A stretch of 64,000 nucleotides of DNA from Cloacibacillus evryensis DSM 19522 (GCF_000585335.1 NZ_KK073872.1:3424465-3488464), one strand, 5' to 3'; positions 29,268-39,363 are shown, numbered from the stretch's first letter. The notes: generated by a model from the letters alone, not told the origin. Program-made: numbers and translations.

Positions 29268-31241
29268 CTATTTTATCTCTTCTATCTTAATACTGAGCTC
29301 TTCCCACTCTTCGTAGAGCCTTTTCAGCGCCTCTTCTTTTTCTTTAAGCTCGATCATCAGGCCCTGGATGCGCTGGGAGTCGGAGAGCACCTCCGGCGAG
29401 CAGAGGAGGCCGTTTATCTCATCTTTGCGCCTCTCGGCGAAGGATATCTCCCTTTCGCATATCTCGAGGCGCTCCACAAAGTCCTTCTTCGCGCGGTAGA
29501 GGCGGTTGCGCTCCTCAGCCTCGGCGCGCCGCTGCTCTTTCGTTCTCGCCTCCTGGCGGGCCTCGGCGGCCCCCGCGCGCAGTTCGGCGGCAAGTTTCTC
29601 CGCGGGGTCGACAGCAGTCACGGCGATGGGTGCGGCCTCGCGACCGCTTCTTTTTTCGATGAACCACGAGTAGTTGCCGGGATAATCATAGAGCTTTCCG
29701 TCGCGTATCTCGACGACGCGGTTCACCAGGTCGTCGAGAAAGGCGCGGTCGTGGGAGACGATCAAAATGGTGCCGCCGTACTGGAGCAGCGCCTTCTGAA
29801 AAAGCTCTTTCGTACCGTAGTCGAGGTGGTTCGTCGGCTCGTCTAGGATCAGCAGATTTGACTCGGAGAGCAGCATCTTCAGCAGGCCGAGGCGCGATTT
29901 CTCGCCGCCCGAGAGGACGGAGACGGGTTTGTGTATCTCGTCCCCCGAAAAGAGGAAGGCTCCGAGCAGATTGCGCTTCGCCCCCTCCAGCAGCTTTGAG
30001 CCGGTATTGTTGACCTCCTGCCAGATGGTGCGGCTGTAGTCAAGGTTCTGGGCGCTCTCCTGCGAGAAATAGGCCTTCTTGACGTTGAGGCCGAGCTCCG
30101 CCGTGCCGGCGGTTGGTTCTTCGCTCTGATTCAGCAGGCGCATCAGCGTCGATTTACCCGCGCCGTTGACGCCGACGAGGGCGACGCGCTCGCCGCGCTC
30201 GATGACGAGATCCACGTCCTGAAAGACTGTATGCTCTCCGTAGCGCTTCGCGAGCCCCGCGGCCTTTATCACCTCGCGGCCGCTGCGCGGGCTCTCCGGG
30301 AAATGAAAGCTCACGCTCTTCGAGGGGCCCTCAAGCTCCGTTATCTCCATCTTTTCCAACTGTTTGATGCGGCTCTGCACCTGGCGCGCCTTTGTCGCCT
30401 TATAGCGGAAGCGTTCGACGAAGCGCTGTATCTCGTCGATCTTCTCACGCTGCTGCTCCCACTCGGCCTCCAGCCGCGCGCGGCGTTCCTCGCGCTCCGT
30501 GAGAAACTTTTCATAACCGCAGGAATAAAGATTTATCCGGCCGTTCGCGAGTTCCGCCACCGATGTTACCATATTGTCGAGAAAACGCCGGTCATGCGAG
30601 ACGGCGATGATCGTGCCGCGGTAGTCGCGCAGCCATGATTCGAGCCATTCCATGCTCTCGGTGTCAAGGTGGTTCGTCGGCTCGTCGAGCAGCATGATGT
30701 CCGAATGCGAAAGAAGCAGCGCGGCAAGGGCGATGCGCATCTTCCATCCTCCGGAGAATTCGGAGGTCAGCCGCGCGGCGTCGCGCTCCGGCGCGAAACC
30801 GAGCCCCTTGAGCACCTGCTTGGCCTCGACGTCAAAGCCGAAGCCGCCCTTCGATTCAAAAAGCCTCTGCAGCCGCTCATGCTCGGAAAGCAGCCCCTTC
30901 ACCGACGGATCGTCTTCGGCCAGCGCCGACATCCTCTGTTCACATTCGGCGAGCCTTTGTGATATCTCCGTGAGTCCGGCCCGCCCTTTCAGGTATTCTG
31001 CGAGAGGGAGCTCCCCGATCTCCACAAGGTCTTGCGGAAGATAGCCGACGCTGTGTCCCTTCGGCATCGTAATGGTACCCTCGTAATCGGCGCTCCCCGC
31101 CAGCACGCGCAGCAGCGTCGTCTTGCCGGCGCCGTTGTCGCCGACGAGGCCGATACGGCTTTTCGGCGTGATGAACCAGTCTATGCCGCGCAGTACCTCC
31201 TGTTCGCCGAAATTTACCTTCAAATCCTTTATCTCGATCAT
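29268..31241 (-). CDS. ABC-F family ATPase (translation factor type)
   Basis: A 657-residue soluble protein with two ATP-binding cassettes and no membrane domain. First cassette: Walker A GDNGAGKTT, signature FSGGWKMR, Walker B MLLDEPTNHLD. Second: GVNGAGKST, LSGGEKSRLG, LILDEPTNHLD. The linker between them carries the arginine-rich RYKATKARQVQSRIKQLEK segment, and the C-terminus (about 545-650) is a long coiled coil. This is the Uup/YdiF-like layout of ribosome-associated ABC-F proteins. Whether it gives antibiotic protection cannot be judged. It heads the ABC-F/YhcH/LysR unit. Confidence 0.92.
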   Translation of the reverse strand: MIEIKDLKVNFGEQEVLRGIDWFITPKSRIGLVGDNGAGKTTLLRVLAGSADYEGTITMPKGHSVGYLPQDLVEIGELPLAEYLKGRAGLTEISQRLAECEQRMSALAEDDPSVKGLLSEHERLQRLFESKGGFGFDVEAKQVLKGLGFAPERDAARLTSEFSGGWKMRIALAALLLSHSDIMLLDEPTNHLDTESMEWLESWLRDYRGTIIAVSHDRRFLDNMVTSVAELANGRINLYSCGYEKFLTEREERRARLEAEWEQQREKIDEIQRFVERFRYKATKARQVQSRIKQLEKMEITELEGPSKSVSFHFPESPRSGREVIKAAGLAKRYGEHTVFQDVDLVIERGERVALVGVNGAGKSTLMRLLNQSEEPTAGTAELGLNVKKAYFSQESAQNLDYSRTIWQEVNNTGSKLLEGAKRNLLGAFLFSGDEIHKPVSVLSGGEKSRLGLLKMLLSESNLLILDEPTNHLDYGTKELFQKALLQYGGTILIVSHDRAFLDDLVNRVVEIRDGKLYDYPGNYSWFIEKRSGREAAPIAVTAVDPAEKLAAELRAGAAEARQEARTKEQRRAEAEERNRLYRAKKDFVERLEICEREISFAERRKDEINGLLCSPEVLSDSQRIQGLMIELKEKEEALKRLYEEWEELSIKIEEIK

Positions 31242-31453
31242 CTTAAGATGAATTCCTCCACTTTAAATGCAATTTGTATATTATAGTTGGAACGGCCCTC
31301 AAAGAAAATAGCGGCGGACGCCCGCCTGCCAGCCTCCCGGAGAATCGTCAAATGTTCGCGCGCGCTTTGGAGAGAAACCTTATTCCGAGGACAAATCAAA
31401 CCGTTTTTTTACTCTTCCGCACAAGAAAACTGTTATTAAGCATCGAAATGCTC

Positions 31454-31482
31454 TTGATTTTATGTTTAAGTCGTTGTATAAA
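31454..31482 (+). promoter_or_regulatory. Promoter of glnN
   Basis: TTGATT (31454-31459) and TATAAA (31477-31482) are 17 bases apart, about 45 bases before the type III glutamine synthetase start codon. Confidence 0.6.
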
Positions 31483-31525
31483 GATACTAATGTGTTTGAT
31501 CCCCCATTGGAAAGGGTTTTATATA

Positions 31526-33658
31526 ATGGCAGAAGCAAAAGAGTACCAGAAAATGAAAGATATATATGGCTCGCTTGTCTTTGACCGGAAAGAGATGAAA
31601 CAGCGCCTGCCGCAGGACGTCTTTGAAAACCTCGCGGGGGCGATGGAGGGCCGGCAGAAGCTCGACTCCGGCATCGCCGACACGGTGGCGCTCGCGATGA
31701 AGGACTGGGCGGTCAGCAAAGGCGCCGACCACTGGGCGCACTGGTTCCACCCGCTCACCGAGCTGACGGCGGAGAAACATACCGCCTTCCTCACCGCCGA
31801 CGAAAACGGCAACCCGCTGAACTCCTTCCGCGGCAAGGACCTCATGCAGAGCGAACCCGACGCCTCCTCTTTCCCCTCCGGCGGCACCCGCAGCACCTTT
31901 GAGGCGCGCGGCTACTCCGCCTGGGATCCGACGAGCCCCGCCTTCATCATCCGCTCCCGCAAAGGCGGCACTCTCTGTATACCATCCATATTCATCGCCT
32001 ACGACGGTTCGCCGCTCGACCTCAAGACCTTCCTGCTGCGTTCGATGCAGGCCGTCGAGAGCCGCGCCATGAAGATGCTCAAGCTCTTCGGCAACCGCGG
32101 CGTGCGTTACGTACACGCCACCGTCGGCGGCGAGCAGGAGTTCTTCCTTCTCGACCGCCCGCGCGCGCAAAAACGCCCCGACATCCGCTTCTGCGGCCGC
32201 ACGCTCGTCGGATCGCCGCCGCCGCGCGACCAGAAGATGGAGGACCACTATTTCGGCGCGATACCGACGCGCGTACTCTCATATATGGAGGACGTGCAGC
32301 GCGACCTGGCGCGCCTCGGCGTCGACCTCGCCACCCGTCATAACGAAAACGCGCGCTGTCAGTTCGAGTTCGCTCCACAGTTCACCGAGGCGAACCTTGC
32401 CTGCGACCAGAACCAGCTCATCATGGAAACGATGCGCAAAATGGCGCGCCAGCACGAACTGCGCCTCCTCTTTCACGAGAAACCCTTCCAGGAGATGAAC
32501 GGCAGCGGCAAGCACATCAACTTTTCGCTGGAGGACAGCGAGGGGCGCAACCTGCTGAAACCCTCGACAAACCACAGGAAGAACGTCATCTTCCTCTCGT
32601 TCCTCTCCGCCTTCATCCTCGGCGCGGCGAAGCATTTCGGCCTCCTGCAGGCCTCGATCTCGACGCCGGGCAACATGTACCGCCTCGGCGGCCACGAGGC
32701 CCCGCCCTACATCGTCAGCGTATACCTCGGCGAAGCCGTCGCGGGAATGCTGCGCGCGATAGACGAGGGCGTAGACGAGGGCGTGAGGCCGGCAAAGGGC
32801 ACGCTCGACCTCGGGTTGCCGAAGCTGCCGGACATCGTGGCCTTTGACAGCGACCGCAACCGCACGAGCCCGCTCGCCTTCACGGGCAACAAATTTGAAT
32901 TCCGCGCGCCCGGCGCTTCTCAGGCGATGGCGGTGCCGGTCATGGCGCTGCTCTCCGTCTGGGCCGCCGGCCTGGAAGAGTTCCTCTCGCTGTTCGAGGA
33001 ACGCATAAACGGCGGCGAGGACCCCGTCGAAGCGGCGATAAAGACGATCCGCAAAGCCTCAGAGATGAACAGGGATATCCGCTTCGAGGGCGACGCATAC
33101 ACCGGCGGCTGGCACGCCGAGGCGGAACGCCGCGGCCTCGTCAAAGCCCACACCATCCCCGAGGGCATCGACCTCTTTATGGAACCCTCGACGCTGCAGA
33201 TGCTGGAAGAGCTCGGCGTCTTCCACAAAAAAGAGATGGAAGCCTTCCATACGATCAAAATGGAGAGCTTCGTAAAAAACATCGAGATAGAGATGTCCGT
33301 GCTTCGCGATATGGTATGGGAGGGAATACTTCCCGCGATCTCAAAACAGCTCCTCCTTGAACGGGATTCCTTCGCCATCGCGGACGGCTTCGGCCTCCCT
33401 GGCTCCGACAGATGGAAGAGCCTCATCGTCAAGCTCGCCGAAGCCAAGATATCGCTGATTGAAAAAACGCGCGAACTCGCGGCGCTTCGTGAGAAGATGG
33501 CCGCGATGACGCCGCGCGAACACGCCGATGAAATTGTGAATTCCGCCGTCCCCCTCATGAAAGAGATCAGGAAGACGGCAGATTCGATAGAGATCTTCCT
33601 TTCCGGTGAAAACATGCCTTACCCAAATTACCGGGACCTCCTTTCACTTTCGGCCTAG
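31526..33658 (+). CDS. glnN: Glutamine synthetase type III
   Basis: A 710-residue enzyme of the GS III family, which forms double hexameric rings and is common in Bacteroides and anaerobes. Visible are WAHWFHPLT near the N-terminus, GGTRSTFEARGY, GGEQEFFLLD with metal-site Glu, ARCQFEFAP, GSGKHINFS in the active site and NRTSPLAFTGNKFEFR, of which FTGNKFEFR is typical of type III. Length is normal. ATG 31526 follows GGAAAGGG; the frame is open upstream, but only this start gives a normal family N-terminus. A promoter precedes and a terminator follows, so it is monocistronic. It is the second glutamine synthetase in the window. Confidence 0.95.
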   Translation: MAEAKEYQKMKDIYGSLVFDRKEMKQRLPQDVFENLAGAMEGRQKLDSGIADTVALAMKDWAVSKGADHWAHWFHPLTELTAEKHTAFLTADENGNPLNSFRGKDLMQSEPDASSFPSGGTRSTFEARGYSAWDPTSPAFIIRSRKGGTLCIPSIFIAYDGSPLDLKTFLLRSMQAVESRAMKMLKLFGNRGVRYVHATVGGEQEFFLLDRPRAQKRPDIRFCGRTLVGSPPPRDQKMEDHYFGAIPTRVLSYMEDVQRDLARLGVDLATRHNENARCQFEFAPQFTEANLACDQNQLIMETMRKMARQHELRLLFHEKPFQEMNGSGKHINFSLEDSEGRNLLKPSTNHRKNVIFLSFLSAFILGAAKHFGLLQASISTPGNMYRLGGHEAPPYIVSVYLGEAVAGMLRAIDEGVDEGVRPAKGTLDLGLPKLPDIVAFDSDRNRTSPLAFTGNKFEFRAPGASQAMAVPVMALLSVWAAGLEEFLSLFEERINGGEDPVEAAIKTIRKASEMNRDIRFEGDAYTGGWHAEAERRGLVKAHTIPEGIDLFMEPSTLQMLEELGVFHKKEMEAFHTIKMESFVKNIEIEMSVLRDMVWEGILPAISKQLLLERDSFAIADGFGLPGSDRWKSLIVKLAEAKISLIEKTRELAALREKMAAMTPREHADEIVNSAVPLMKEIRKTADSIEIFLSGENMPYPNYRDLLSLSA

Positions 33659-33674
33659 TGCCGACCCACCCGCA

Positions 33675-33709
33675 GGCTCCCCAGCCCTTTTGGCCGGGGG
33701 GCCGTTTTT
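33675..33709 (+). terminator. Terminator of glnN
   Basis: GGCTCCCCAGCC pairs with GGCCGGGGGGCC (33675-33703) and is followed by GTTTTTATT. Confidence 0.85.
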
Positions 33710-33874
33710 ATTGCCTTTTAGTTATTAAAGTTCATATTAAATGAGCATTAATACCTAAATCAATAATAAGAGTAGTGTTAAAATGAATATTCAGAAAATA
33801 ATATATTACGCCCTGTAAAAAGGGGCGCTTTGCTGTTTGATCCGGAAACCGAAAAAATAAGGGGGGCATTCCTA

Positions 33875-35368
33875 ATGCTTAACAAAGAACCGGAACTGCA
33901 AAAGCAGTATGGATTGTTTATCAACGGAGAATGGCGGCCGGCAAGCGACGGCAAATACTTCAAGGCCCACTGTCCGGCCAATGGAAAGGTACTGGCCGAG
34001 TGCGCCGAGGCTACGCGGGAGGATGTCGACCTTGCCGTGACCACGGCGTGGGAAGCCTGGAAGAGCTGGAAAAATGTCGACCCGGCAAAGAGAGCCGACA
34101 TCCTGCTCAAGATCGCCGACGTGATCGACGCCAACAAAGAACACCTCGCGATGGTGGAATCGCTGAACAACGGCAAACCGATCCGTGAGACGATGGCCAT
34201 CGACATCCCCTTCTCCGCAGACCACTTCCGCTATTTCGCGGGAGCGGTGCGCACCGAAGAGGGCAGCGCGGCCATGCTCGACGAAAATACCATGTCGATA
34301 ATCCTCCGCGAACCGATCGGCGTCGTCGGACAGATCGTGCCGTGGAACTTCCCCTTCCTCATGGCGGCCTGGAAGCTCGCGCCGGTGCTCGCCGCCGGCT
34401 GCTGCACGGTATTCAAGCCATCGAGCCTGACGCCGCTTTCCGTGCTTGAACTCGCGCGCCTCATCAGCGGCATCCTGCCGCCGGGCGTCTTCAACGTCGT
34501 CACCGGCAAAGGCTCAAAAGCCGGACAGTTCATGCTGGAGCATGAGGGATTCAGGAAACTGGCCTTCACCGGCTCGACCGACGTCGGCGGAGACGTCGCC
34601 AAGGCGGCGGCGCACCGCCTGATCCCCTCGACGCTCGAACTGGGCGGCAAATCGGCGAACATCTACTTCCCCGACTGCAAATGGGATATGGCGATGGACG
34701 GCCTGCAGCTCGGCATCCTCTTCAACCAGGGGCAGGTCTGCTGCGCCGGCTCGCGCGTATTCGTACATGAGGACATCTACGACAAATTCGTAAAAGACGC
34801 CGTCAAAGCCTTCAACAAAATCAAAGTCGGTATGCCGTGGGAGCCGAAGAGCCAGATGGGCAGCCAGATAGACAAAAACCAGGTCAAGAAGATCCAGCAG
34901 TGCGTCGACATGGGCGTCGCGGAGGGCGCGCGTGTCGCCTGCGGCGGACACCCGCTCGCCGAGGGTGAATTTGCGCACGGCGCCTTCTATGCGCCGACCC
35001 TGCTCGTCGATGTGACAAACGACATGAAAGTGGCGCAGGAGGAGATCTTCGGCCCCGTCGCCTGCGTCATAAAATTCAAGACGGAGGAAGAGGTCGTCGC
35101 GATGGCCAACGACAACGCCTACGGCCTCGGCGGAGCGGTCTGGACGCGCGACATCAACCGCGCGATAAGGGTCTGCCGCGGCATCGAGACGGGACGCATG
35201 TGGGTCAACACCTACAATTCGATCCCCGCGGGCGCGCCCTTCGGCGGCTATAAGGCGAGCGGGATCGGACGCGAGACACACAAGGTGATCCTCGAACACT
35301 ACACCCAGATGAAAAACATCATGATAAACCTCAGCGAAGCCCCGAGCGGCTTCTATCCGAAAGGATAA
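33875..35368 (+). CDS. NAD(P)-dependent aldehyde dehydrogenase
   Basis: A 497-residue enzyme of the classical ALDH family that oxidises aldehydes to carboxylates. It has GQIVPWNFPFLMAAWK and FTGST for cofactor binding, the general base Glu in LELGGKSAN, and the catalytic Cys in NQGQVCCAGSR. NPxxPFGGYKxSG-like AGAPFGGYKASGIGRE lies near the C-terminus. Betaine-aldehyde or aminobutyraldehyde-type substrates are typical for this group, but specificity is not readable. AAGGGGGG lies about 9 bases before ATG 33875. It is flanked by terminators on both sides, so it is transcribed alone. Confidence 0.92.
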   Translation: MLNKEPELQKQYGLFINGEWRPASDGKYFKAHCPANGKVLAECAEATREDVDLAVTTAWEAWKSWKNVDPAKRADILLKIADVIDANKEHLAMVESLNNGKPIRETMAIDIPFSADHFRYFAGAVRTEEGSAAMLDENTMSIILREPIGVVGQIVPWNFPFLMAAWKLAPVLAAGCCTVFKPSSLTPLSVLELARLISGILPPGVFNVVTGKGSKAGQFMLEHEGFRKLAFTGSTDVGGDVAKAAAHRLIPSTLELGGKSANIYFPDCKWDMAMDGLQLGILFNQGQVCCAGSRVFVHEDIYDKFVKDAVKAFNKIKVGMPWEPKSQMGSQIDKNQVKKIQQCVDMGVAEGARVACGGHPLAEGEFAHGAFYAPTLLVDVTNDMKVAQEEIFGPVACVIKFKTEEEVVAMANDNAYGLGGAVWTRDINRAIRVCRGIETGRMWVNTYNSIPAGAPFGGYKASGIGRETHKVILEHYTQMKNIMINLSEAPSGFYPKG

Positions 35369-35387
35369 AAGAGCGGGACCGGAAAGC

Positions 35388-35421
35388 TCCGCCGGCCGTT
35401 AAGGCCGGCGGAACTTTTTTT
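35388..35421 (+). terminator. Terminator after aldehyde dehydrogenase
   Basis: TCCGCCGGCC pairs with GGCCGGCGGA, followed by seven T. Confidence 0.9.
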
Positions 35422-35501
35422 GACCTTGAAACAGAGAAAAAGTTCTATAATAACCACCATAAAGCAAGAACATCAAAGCAAAAAGCGGGCTGGTGGAATC
35501 A

Positions 35502-36755
35502 ATGTTTCTCACAGAGAAAGCGGCCTCCATGTCGGGGACGGTCTTTGCCTCACTAAAACACCGGGATTTCCGGATATTCTGGATCGGACAGTGCGTCTCG
35601 CTGATGGGCACCTGGATGCAGCGCACGGCGCTCGTATGGCTCGTCTACACGATCACGAACTCTCCGTTCAAAGTGGGGCTTGTCGGCGTGGCGCAGTATC
35701 TTCCGATATTACTGTTCACTCTCTTTTCCGGCGCGATCGTCGACCGTTTTTCAAAGCGCAGGCTGCTCATCGTAACACAGTCCCTGCTGATGCTACAGGC
35801 GCTCGCTCTCGCGCTGCTTACGTTTTTTCACTGCGAACAGTACTGGCTGCTGCTGTTGCTCTGCACGGCGCTGGGGCTCACGACGACCGTCGACATGCCG
35901 GCGCGCCTGTCGTTTTTCATGGACCTCGTCGGCAAGGAAGACATAATGAACGCCGTGTCGCTGAACTCGACGATAGTGAACCTGGCGCGCATAATCGGGC
36001 CGGCCGCCGCGGGAATAGTCATGGAGCTTGGCGGAGCCTCCGTCTGCTTTTTTATAAACGCGGTCAGCTTTCTCGCCGTCATTTTCAGCCTTACCCGGAT
36101 CAAGACCGTTGAAAAGCCCTCCTTCCCCCGGACGCAGAACGTCGTTGCGGATGTGAAAGAGGGGCTCGATTACATCCGCGGCAGCGAGACGCTCGTCATA
36201 AACGTTATTTTTCTGGCGGTTTTATGCACCTTCGCGATGAACAGCGACGTCATCATCCCGGTCTTCGCCCGTACCGTGCTCGGAATGGGCGCAGGGGCCT
36301 ATACGAGGCTCCTTTCCGCGGTCGGGCTCGGCTCGCTTATCGGTGCGGTCGTTATGGCCGGCCTCGCAAGATACGGCGTCAGAAAGTGGTTCCTTCCCGC
36401 CGCCGCGGCCGGCGAAACGATCATTCTTATCGCGATGGGCCTCTGCCGCAGCTACGGCCTTGTGCTCGTAATGGTAACGCTACTCGGGATACTGAACCTC
36501 ATGTTCCTGAACAGCGGAAACTCGATCTTCCAGCTCTACGCGCCCGAGAAATACCGCGGCCGCGTCATGAGCGTCTATGCGCTTATAACGGTCGGCTCCA
36601 CAACGTTCGGGAACTTTTACGCGGGCGTCGTCATGCAGGCGTTCGGCGGCTGGGCCGGCTGGCCCTTCTGCGGCATAGCGGCGGGGCTGTCGCTGTGGCT
36701 GCTTTTAAGGAAGAAGCGCGCGGTGCTGGAAAGCTGGTTCAAGCAGTCGGCATAG
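35502..36755 (+). CDS. MFS transporter, EntS-like exporter group
   Basis: A 417-residue protein with about 12 membrane spans. FRIFWIGQCVSLMGTWMQRTALVWLVY near the N-terminus (key part GQCVSLMGTWMQ) is typical of the MFS group that includes EntS and macrolide exporters. SGAIVDRFSKRRLLI is the loop 2-3 motif. KYRGRVMSVYAL lies in the second half. It probably exports a small molecule; which one is unknown. GGTGG lies 5 bases before ATG 35502. Its last 17 bases overlap the end of the convergent amidohydrolase gene. Confidence 0.88.
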   Translation: MFLTEKAASMSGTVFASLKHRDFRIFWIGQCVSLMGTWMQRTALVWLVYTITNSPFKVGLVGVAQYLPILLFTLFSGAIVDRFSKRRLLIVTQSLLMLQALALALLTFFHCEQYWLLLLLCTALGLTTTVDMPARLSFFMDLVGKEDIMNAVSLNSTIVNLARIIGPAAAGIVMELGGASVCFFINAVSFLAVIFSLTRIKTVEKPSFPRTQNVVADVKEGLDYIRGSETLVINVIFLAVLCTFAMNSDVIIPVFARTVLGMGAGAYTRLLSAVGLGSLIGAVVMAGLARYGVRKWFLPAAAAGETIILIAMGLCRSYGLVLVMVTLLGILNLMFLNSGNSIFQLYAPEKYRGRVMSVYALITVGSTTFGNFYAGVVMQAFGGWAGWPFCGIAAGLSLWLLLRKKRAVLESWFKQSA

Positions 36756-37605
36756 CGGGCTCACGGCCGCCGCCGAATATACGCGCCGCATTCCCGCCGA
36801 GCAGCTTTTCTTTATCTCCCTCCGAAAGCCTGGTTTCGCCTATAAGCTTCTCATAACGCGGAAATTTCAGGATCGGCCAGTCCGAGCCGAACATTATCTT
36901 ATCGCCGGCTCCGGCTGCGAAGATCGCGTCTATTATCTGCGGCTCATAGAGCCACGGCCACGCCGCCGTGTCATAGCTCGCGTTCGCAAGCAGCAGCCGC
37001 ATCTCCGGCATCGCCTCGAAGGCCCAGAGGCCGCCGCCGAAGTGCGCGAACGTCACCTTCACCATCGGAAAATTCCGGCAGAAAGCGGCCGCTTCGCGCG
37101 CGCCGTACGCGCCCTTGCCCGCATACTGGTGCCCCGCCTGCTCCGCCGTGTGTATCATAAGAGGCTTGCCGCGCTCGAGGCAGACGCCGCATATTCCGCG
37201 CAGCGCCGCCGCGTCCTGCAGGTCGAAGCCTTGGCCGTCGGGAAAAAGCTCGCCCAGCCCGGCGGCTCCGGCGTCAAAGGCGCGCTCGGCCTCCCCGGCC
37301 GCTCCTGGGCGAAGCGGCGAGACGACGGCAAGCGGAACGATGCGCCCCGGAAAGCGTTTCGCCGCCTCCAGCACATAGTCGTTCATCTCGCGGCAGAGCC
37401 CCTGGTCGCGAAAGGCGAAGGTCGTGGCGCGCGACTGCGTGATCCCGGCCTCGTCCATCGCCGCGACAAGCTCCTCCGCCGTGCCCCATTTCTGCACCTT
37501 CGACGAGGTCAGCAGCTCAAACCACGGTTCGCGCGCGGCGATCCTGTCGCGCTCTTTTTTGAGAAATTCGGGATATATGTGTACGTGCGCATCGATTATC
37601 TTCAT
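36739..37605 (-). CDS. Amidohydrolase-2 family metal-dependent hydrolase
   Basis: A 288-residue TIM-barrel hydrolase or decarboxylase. Metal ligands are visible as DAHVHIYPE at the N-terminus, MIHTAEQAGHQ mid-chain, TFAHFGGG and the terminal-strand MFGSDWPI. Family members act on amides, lactones or aromatic carboxylates, as in 2-pyrone-4,6-dicarboxylate lactonase and ACMS decarboxylase. The substrate is unknown. The start is set at MKIIDAH (37605), the usual family start, rather than the frame's first ATG at 37620. A TTGGAT-17-TATTAT promoter lies upstream. Confidence 0.88.
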   Translation of the reverse strand: MKIIDAHVHIYPEFLKKERDRIAAREPWFELLTSSKVQKWGTAEELVAAMDEAGITQSRATTFAFRDQGLCREMNDYVLEAAKRFPGRIVPLAVVSPLRPGAAGEAERAFDAGAAGLGELFPDGQGFDLQDAAALRGICGVCLERGKPLMIHTAEQAGHQYAGKGAYGAREAAAFCRNFPMVKVTFAHFGGGLWAFEAMPEMRLLLANASYDTAAWPWLYEPQIIDAIFAAGAGDKIMFGSDWPILKFPRYEKLIGETRLSEGDKEKLLGGNAARIFGGGREPAMPTA

Positions 37606-37657
37606 CGCAAACAACCTCATATTAATAATAATTCACGGACTGAAACTTCGCACATCA

Positions 37658-37686
37658 ATAATACAGCTCTAACTGTGAAAATCCAA
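37658..37686 (-). promoter_or_regulatory. Promoter of the amidohydrolase gene
   Basis: TTGGAT (complement of 37681-37686) and TATTAT (complement of 37658-37663) are 17 bases apart. The rest of 37687-38146 contains no gene; its only clear feature is the hairpin at 37762-37807. Confidence 0.5.
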
Positions 37687-37761
37687 TATCAGGCCAATCT
37701 AAAATAGCGTCAGAAATATAAACCAAGGCAAACTTGCATTGTTTGTGGAAGAGAAAAAATA

Positions 37762-37807
37762 AACTTATCCCTCTTTTTCAATGATGGCCGAGATAAGTTC
37801 ATTTTTT
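37762..37807. terminator. Hairpin with U-tracts on both strands
   Basis: AACTTATC pairs with GATAAGTT, with ATTTTTTC following on the plus strand and TATTTTTTC on the minus strand. No gene ends nearby, so it may be a remnant or the end of an unrecognised short transcript. Confidence 0.4.
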
Positions 37808-38146
37808 CTATATTTTCGTATGTTATCCTGTTCGTGGCATGAGTATCTCCTGCGGCTTTGTTTTTGTCGATAAAATCATAGCAGAAAGGGGCCCCTGCCG
37901 CTTATTTCTGGCCTGGAAATATTAGTTTTTCAAGGTTCGATCTGCATTATTATTGATATACAAAGTTTCAGTTAAAAAGTTCAGCGGGTGAATTTCTTCC
38001 TGAAGCGGATAAATAGAAGATACGGCCATTCGTTAATATATAAATTCTTCCGGCGGGAGAAACGTATTGATACGGCTTCTCCATATACGTACTTGAAGTA
38101 TGATATCCTTATACAAAGACATTATTCAAAAGAGGGGGCAGGGGCG

Positions 38147-38821
38147 ATGGCGGAAAAGATAAGGCAGATGTCCGATTCGATGCGGGTGGCGCTGCTGCTC
38201 GCGCTCGCCGGGGGCTTTCTCGACGCCTACACGTTTGTGACGCGGGGGCGGGTATTCGCAAACGCGCAGACCGGCAACATCGTCCTCTTCGGGATAAATC
38301 TGTTCGAGGGAAATTTCATTGGGGCAAAGGATTACCTGGTGCCGGTCTTCGCCTTTTTCGTCGGTATCATCATCGCGGAGATGATAAAGAGCCGCTTTCG
38401 CGAAAATACCGCCCTGCACTGGCGGCAGATCGTCGTCCTGATCGAGTTTGCCGTGCTCGTAGCGGCCGCCTTTATGCCGCAGTCCTGCAATACCGCTGTG
38501 AACGCCCTCATCTCCTTCGTCTGCTCGCTGCAGGTGGAGAGCTTCAGAAAGGTCAAGGGCAACCCCTTCGCCACGACGATGTGTACGGGGAATCTGCGCA
38601 GCGCCACCGAGCACCTTTATAATTATCACAAAAACCGCGACCGCGCGGCGCTGGAGAACAGCGGCCGTTATTTTCTCGTGATCGCCCTCTTTACGGCGGG
38701 CGCCGGCGCCGGCGCGTTGGCGTCCAAATTATTCCACCTCCGGGCGGTCCTCTTCGCCGCGGCGCTGCTGCTCACCGCGGCGATCATCATGGCGAAAACC
38801 CCGGCGTCGCCCAGGGCCTGA
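38147..38821 (+). CDS. YoaK/DUF1275 family membrane protein
   Basis: A 224-residue protein with about six spans. The DUF1275 signature is clear: ALAGGFLDAYTFVTRGRVFANAQTGNIVL (key part DAYTF and NAQTGN) and NPFATTMCTGNLRS. Function of the family is unknown, although transport is suspected. ATG 38147 lies behind AGGGGGC; the frame is open upstream but lacks a ribosome site and gives an atypical basic extension. It is convergent with rplL, sharing a bidirectional terminator. Confidence 0.85.
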   Translation: MAEKIRQMSDSMRVALLLALAGGFLDAYTFVTRGRVFANAQTGNIVLFGINLFEGNFIGAKDYLVPVFAFFVGIIIAEMIKSRFRENTALHWRQIVVLIEFAVLVAAAFMPQSCNTAVNALISFVCSLQVESFRKVKGNPFATTMCTGNLRSATEHLYNYHKNRDRAALENSGRYFLVIALFTAGAGAGALASKLFHLRAVLFAAALLLTAAIIMAKTPASPRA

Positions 38822-38857
38822 ACGAAATCCAGGCGTGGCGGACAGGAAAGAAAGAAA

Positions 38858-38883
38858 AAGCGCACCCCGCAAAGGGTGCGCTT
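38858..38883. terminator. Bidirectional terminator between yoaK-like gene and rplL
   Basis: AGCGCACCC pairs with GGGTGCGCT. Minus-strand transcripts continue into TTTTTCTTTC and plus-strand transcripts into TCGTTTTG. Confidence 0.85.
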
Positions 38884-38907
38884 CGTTTTGTTCTGGTTTA
38901 AAAGGTC

Positions 38908-39291
38908 TTACTTCAGTTCGACCTTCGCGCCGGCCTCTTCGAGCTTCTTCTTCATCTCTTCGGCCTCTTCCTTCGCGGCGGCTTCCTTGACTGTCTTGGG
39001 GGCGCCGTCTACCATTTCCTTGGCTTCCTTGAGTCCAAGGCCGGTGATCTCGCGGACGACCTTGATGACGCCGATCTTGTTTGCGCCATGCTCGAGGAGG
39101 ACTACGTCAAACTCGGTCTTCTCTTCCTCTGCGGGGGCGGCGGCGCCGGCGGCGGGCATGCCGCCCATGGGCATCATCATCGCGGGAGCGGCGGCGGAGA
39201 CGCCGAACTTCTCTTCGAGTTCCTTAACGAGCTCTGAAAGCTCGAGTACTGACATTTCGCTGATAGCCTGGATAAGTTCTTCACGTGTCAT
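38908..39291 (-). CDS. rplL: Ribosomal protein L7/L12
   Basis: The 127-residue stalk protein that recruits translation GTPases. It has the N-terminal dimerisation helices ([21 protein letters not shown], key part [18 protein letters not shown]), an Ala/Gly/Met-rich hinge and the C-terminal domain with [20 protein letters not shown]. Length is normal. It follows rplJ by 72 bases. A terminator follows directly, so rpoB, its usual neighbour, is not in this transcript. Confidence 0.98.
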   Translation of the reverse strand: MTREELIQAISEMSVLELSELVKELEEKFGVSAAAPAMMMPMGGMPAAGAAAPAEEEKTEFDVVLLEHGANKIGVIKVVREITGLGLKEAKEMVDGAPKTVKEAAAKEEAEEMKKKLEEAGAKVELK

Positions 39292-39363
39292 TGTTGTTTC
39301 CTCCTAAAATTTTTCGTAGTTTAAATTTTTTACGCTGCTAGGCGGCCTCTGCCGCCGGTGGTG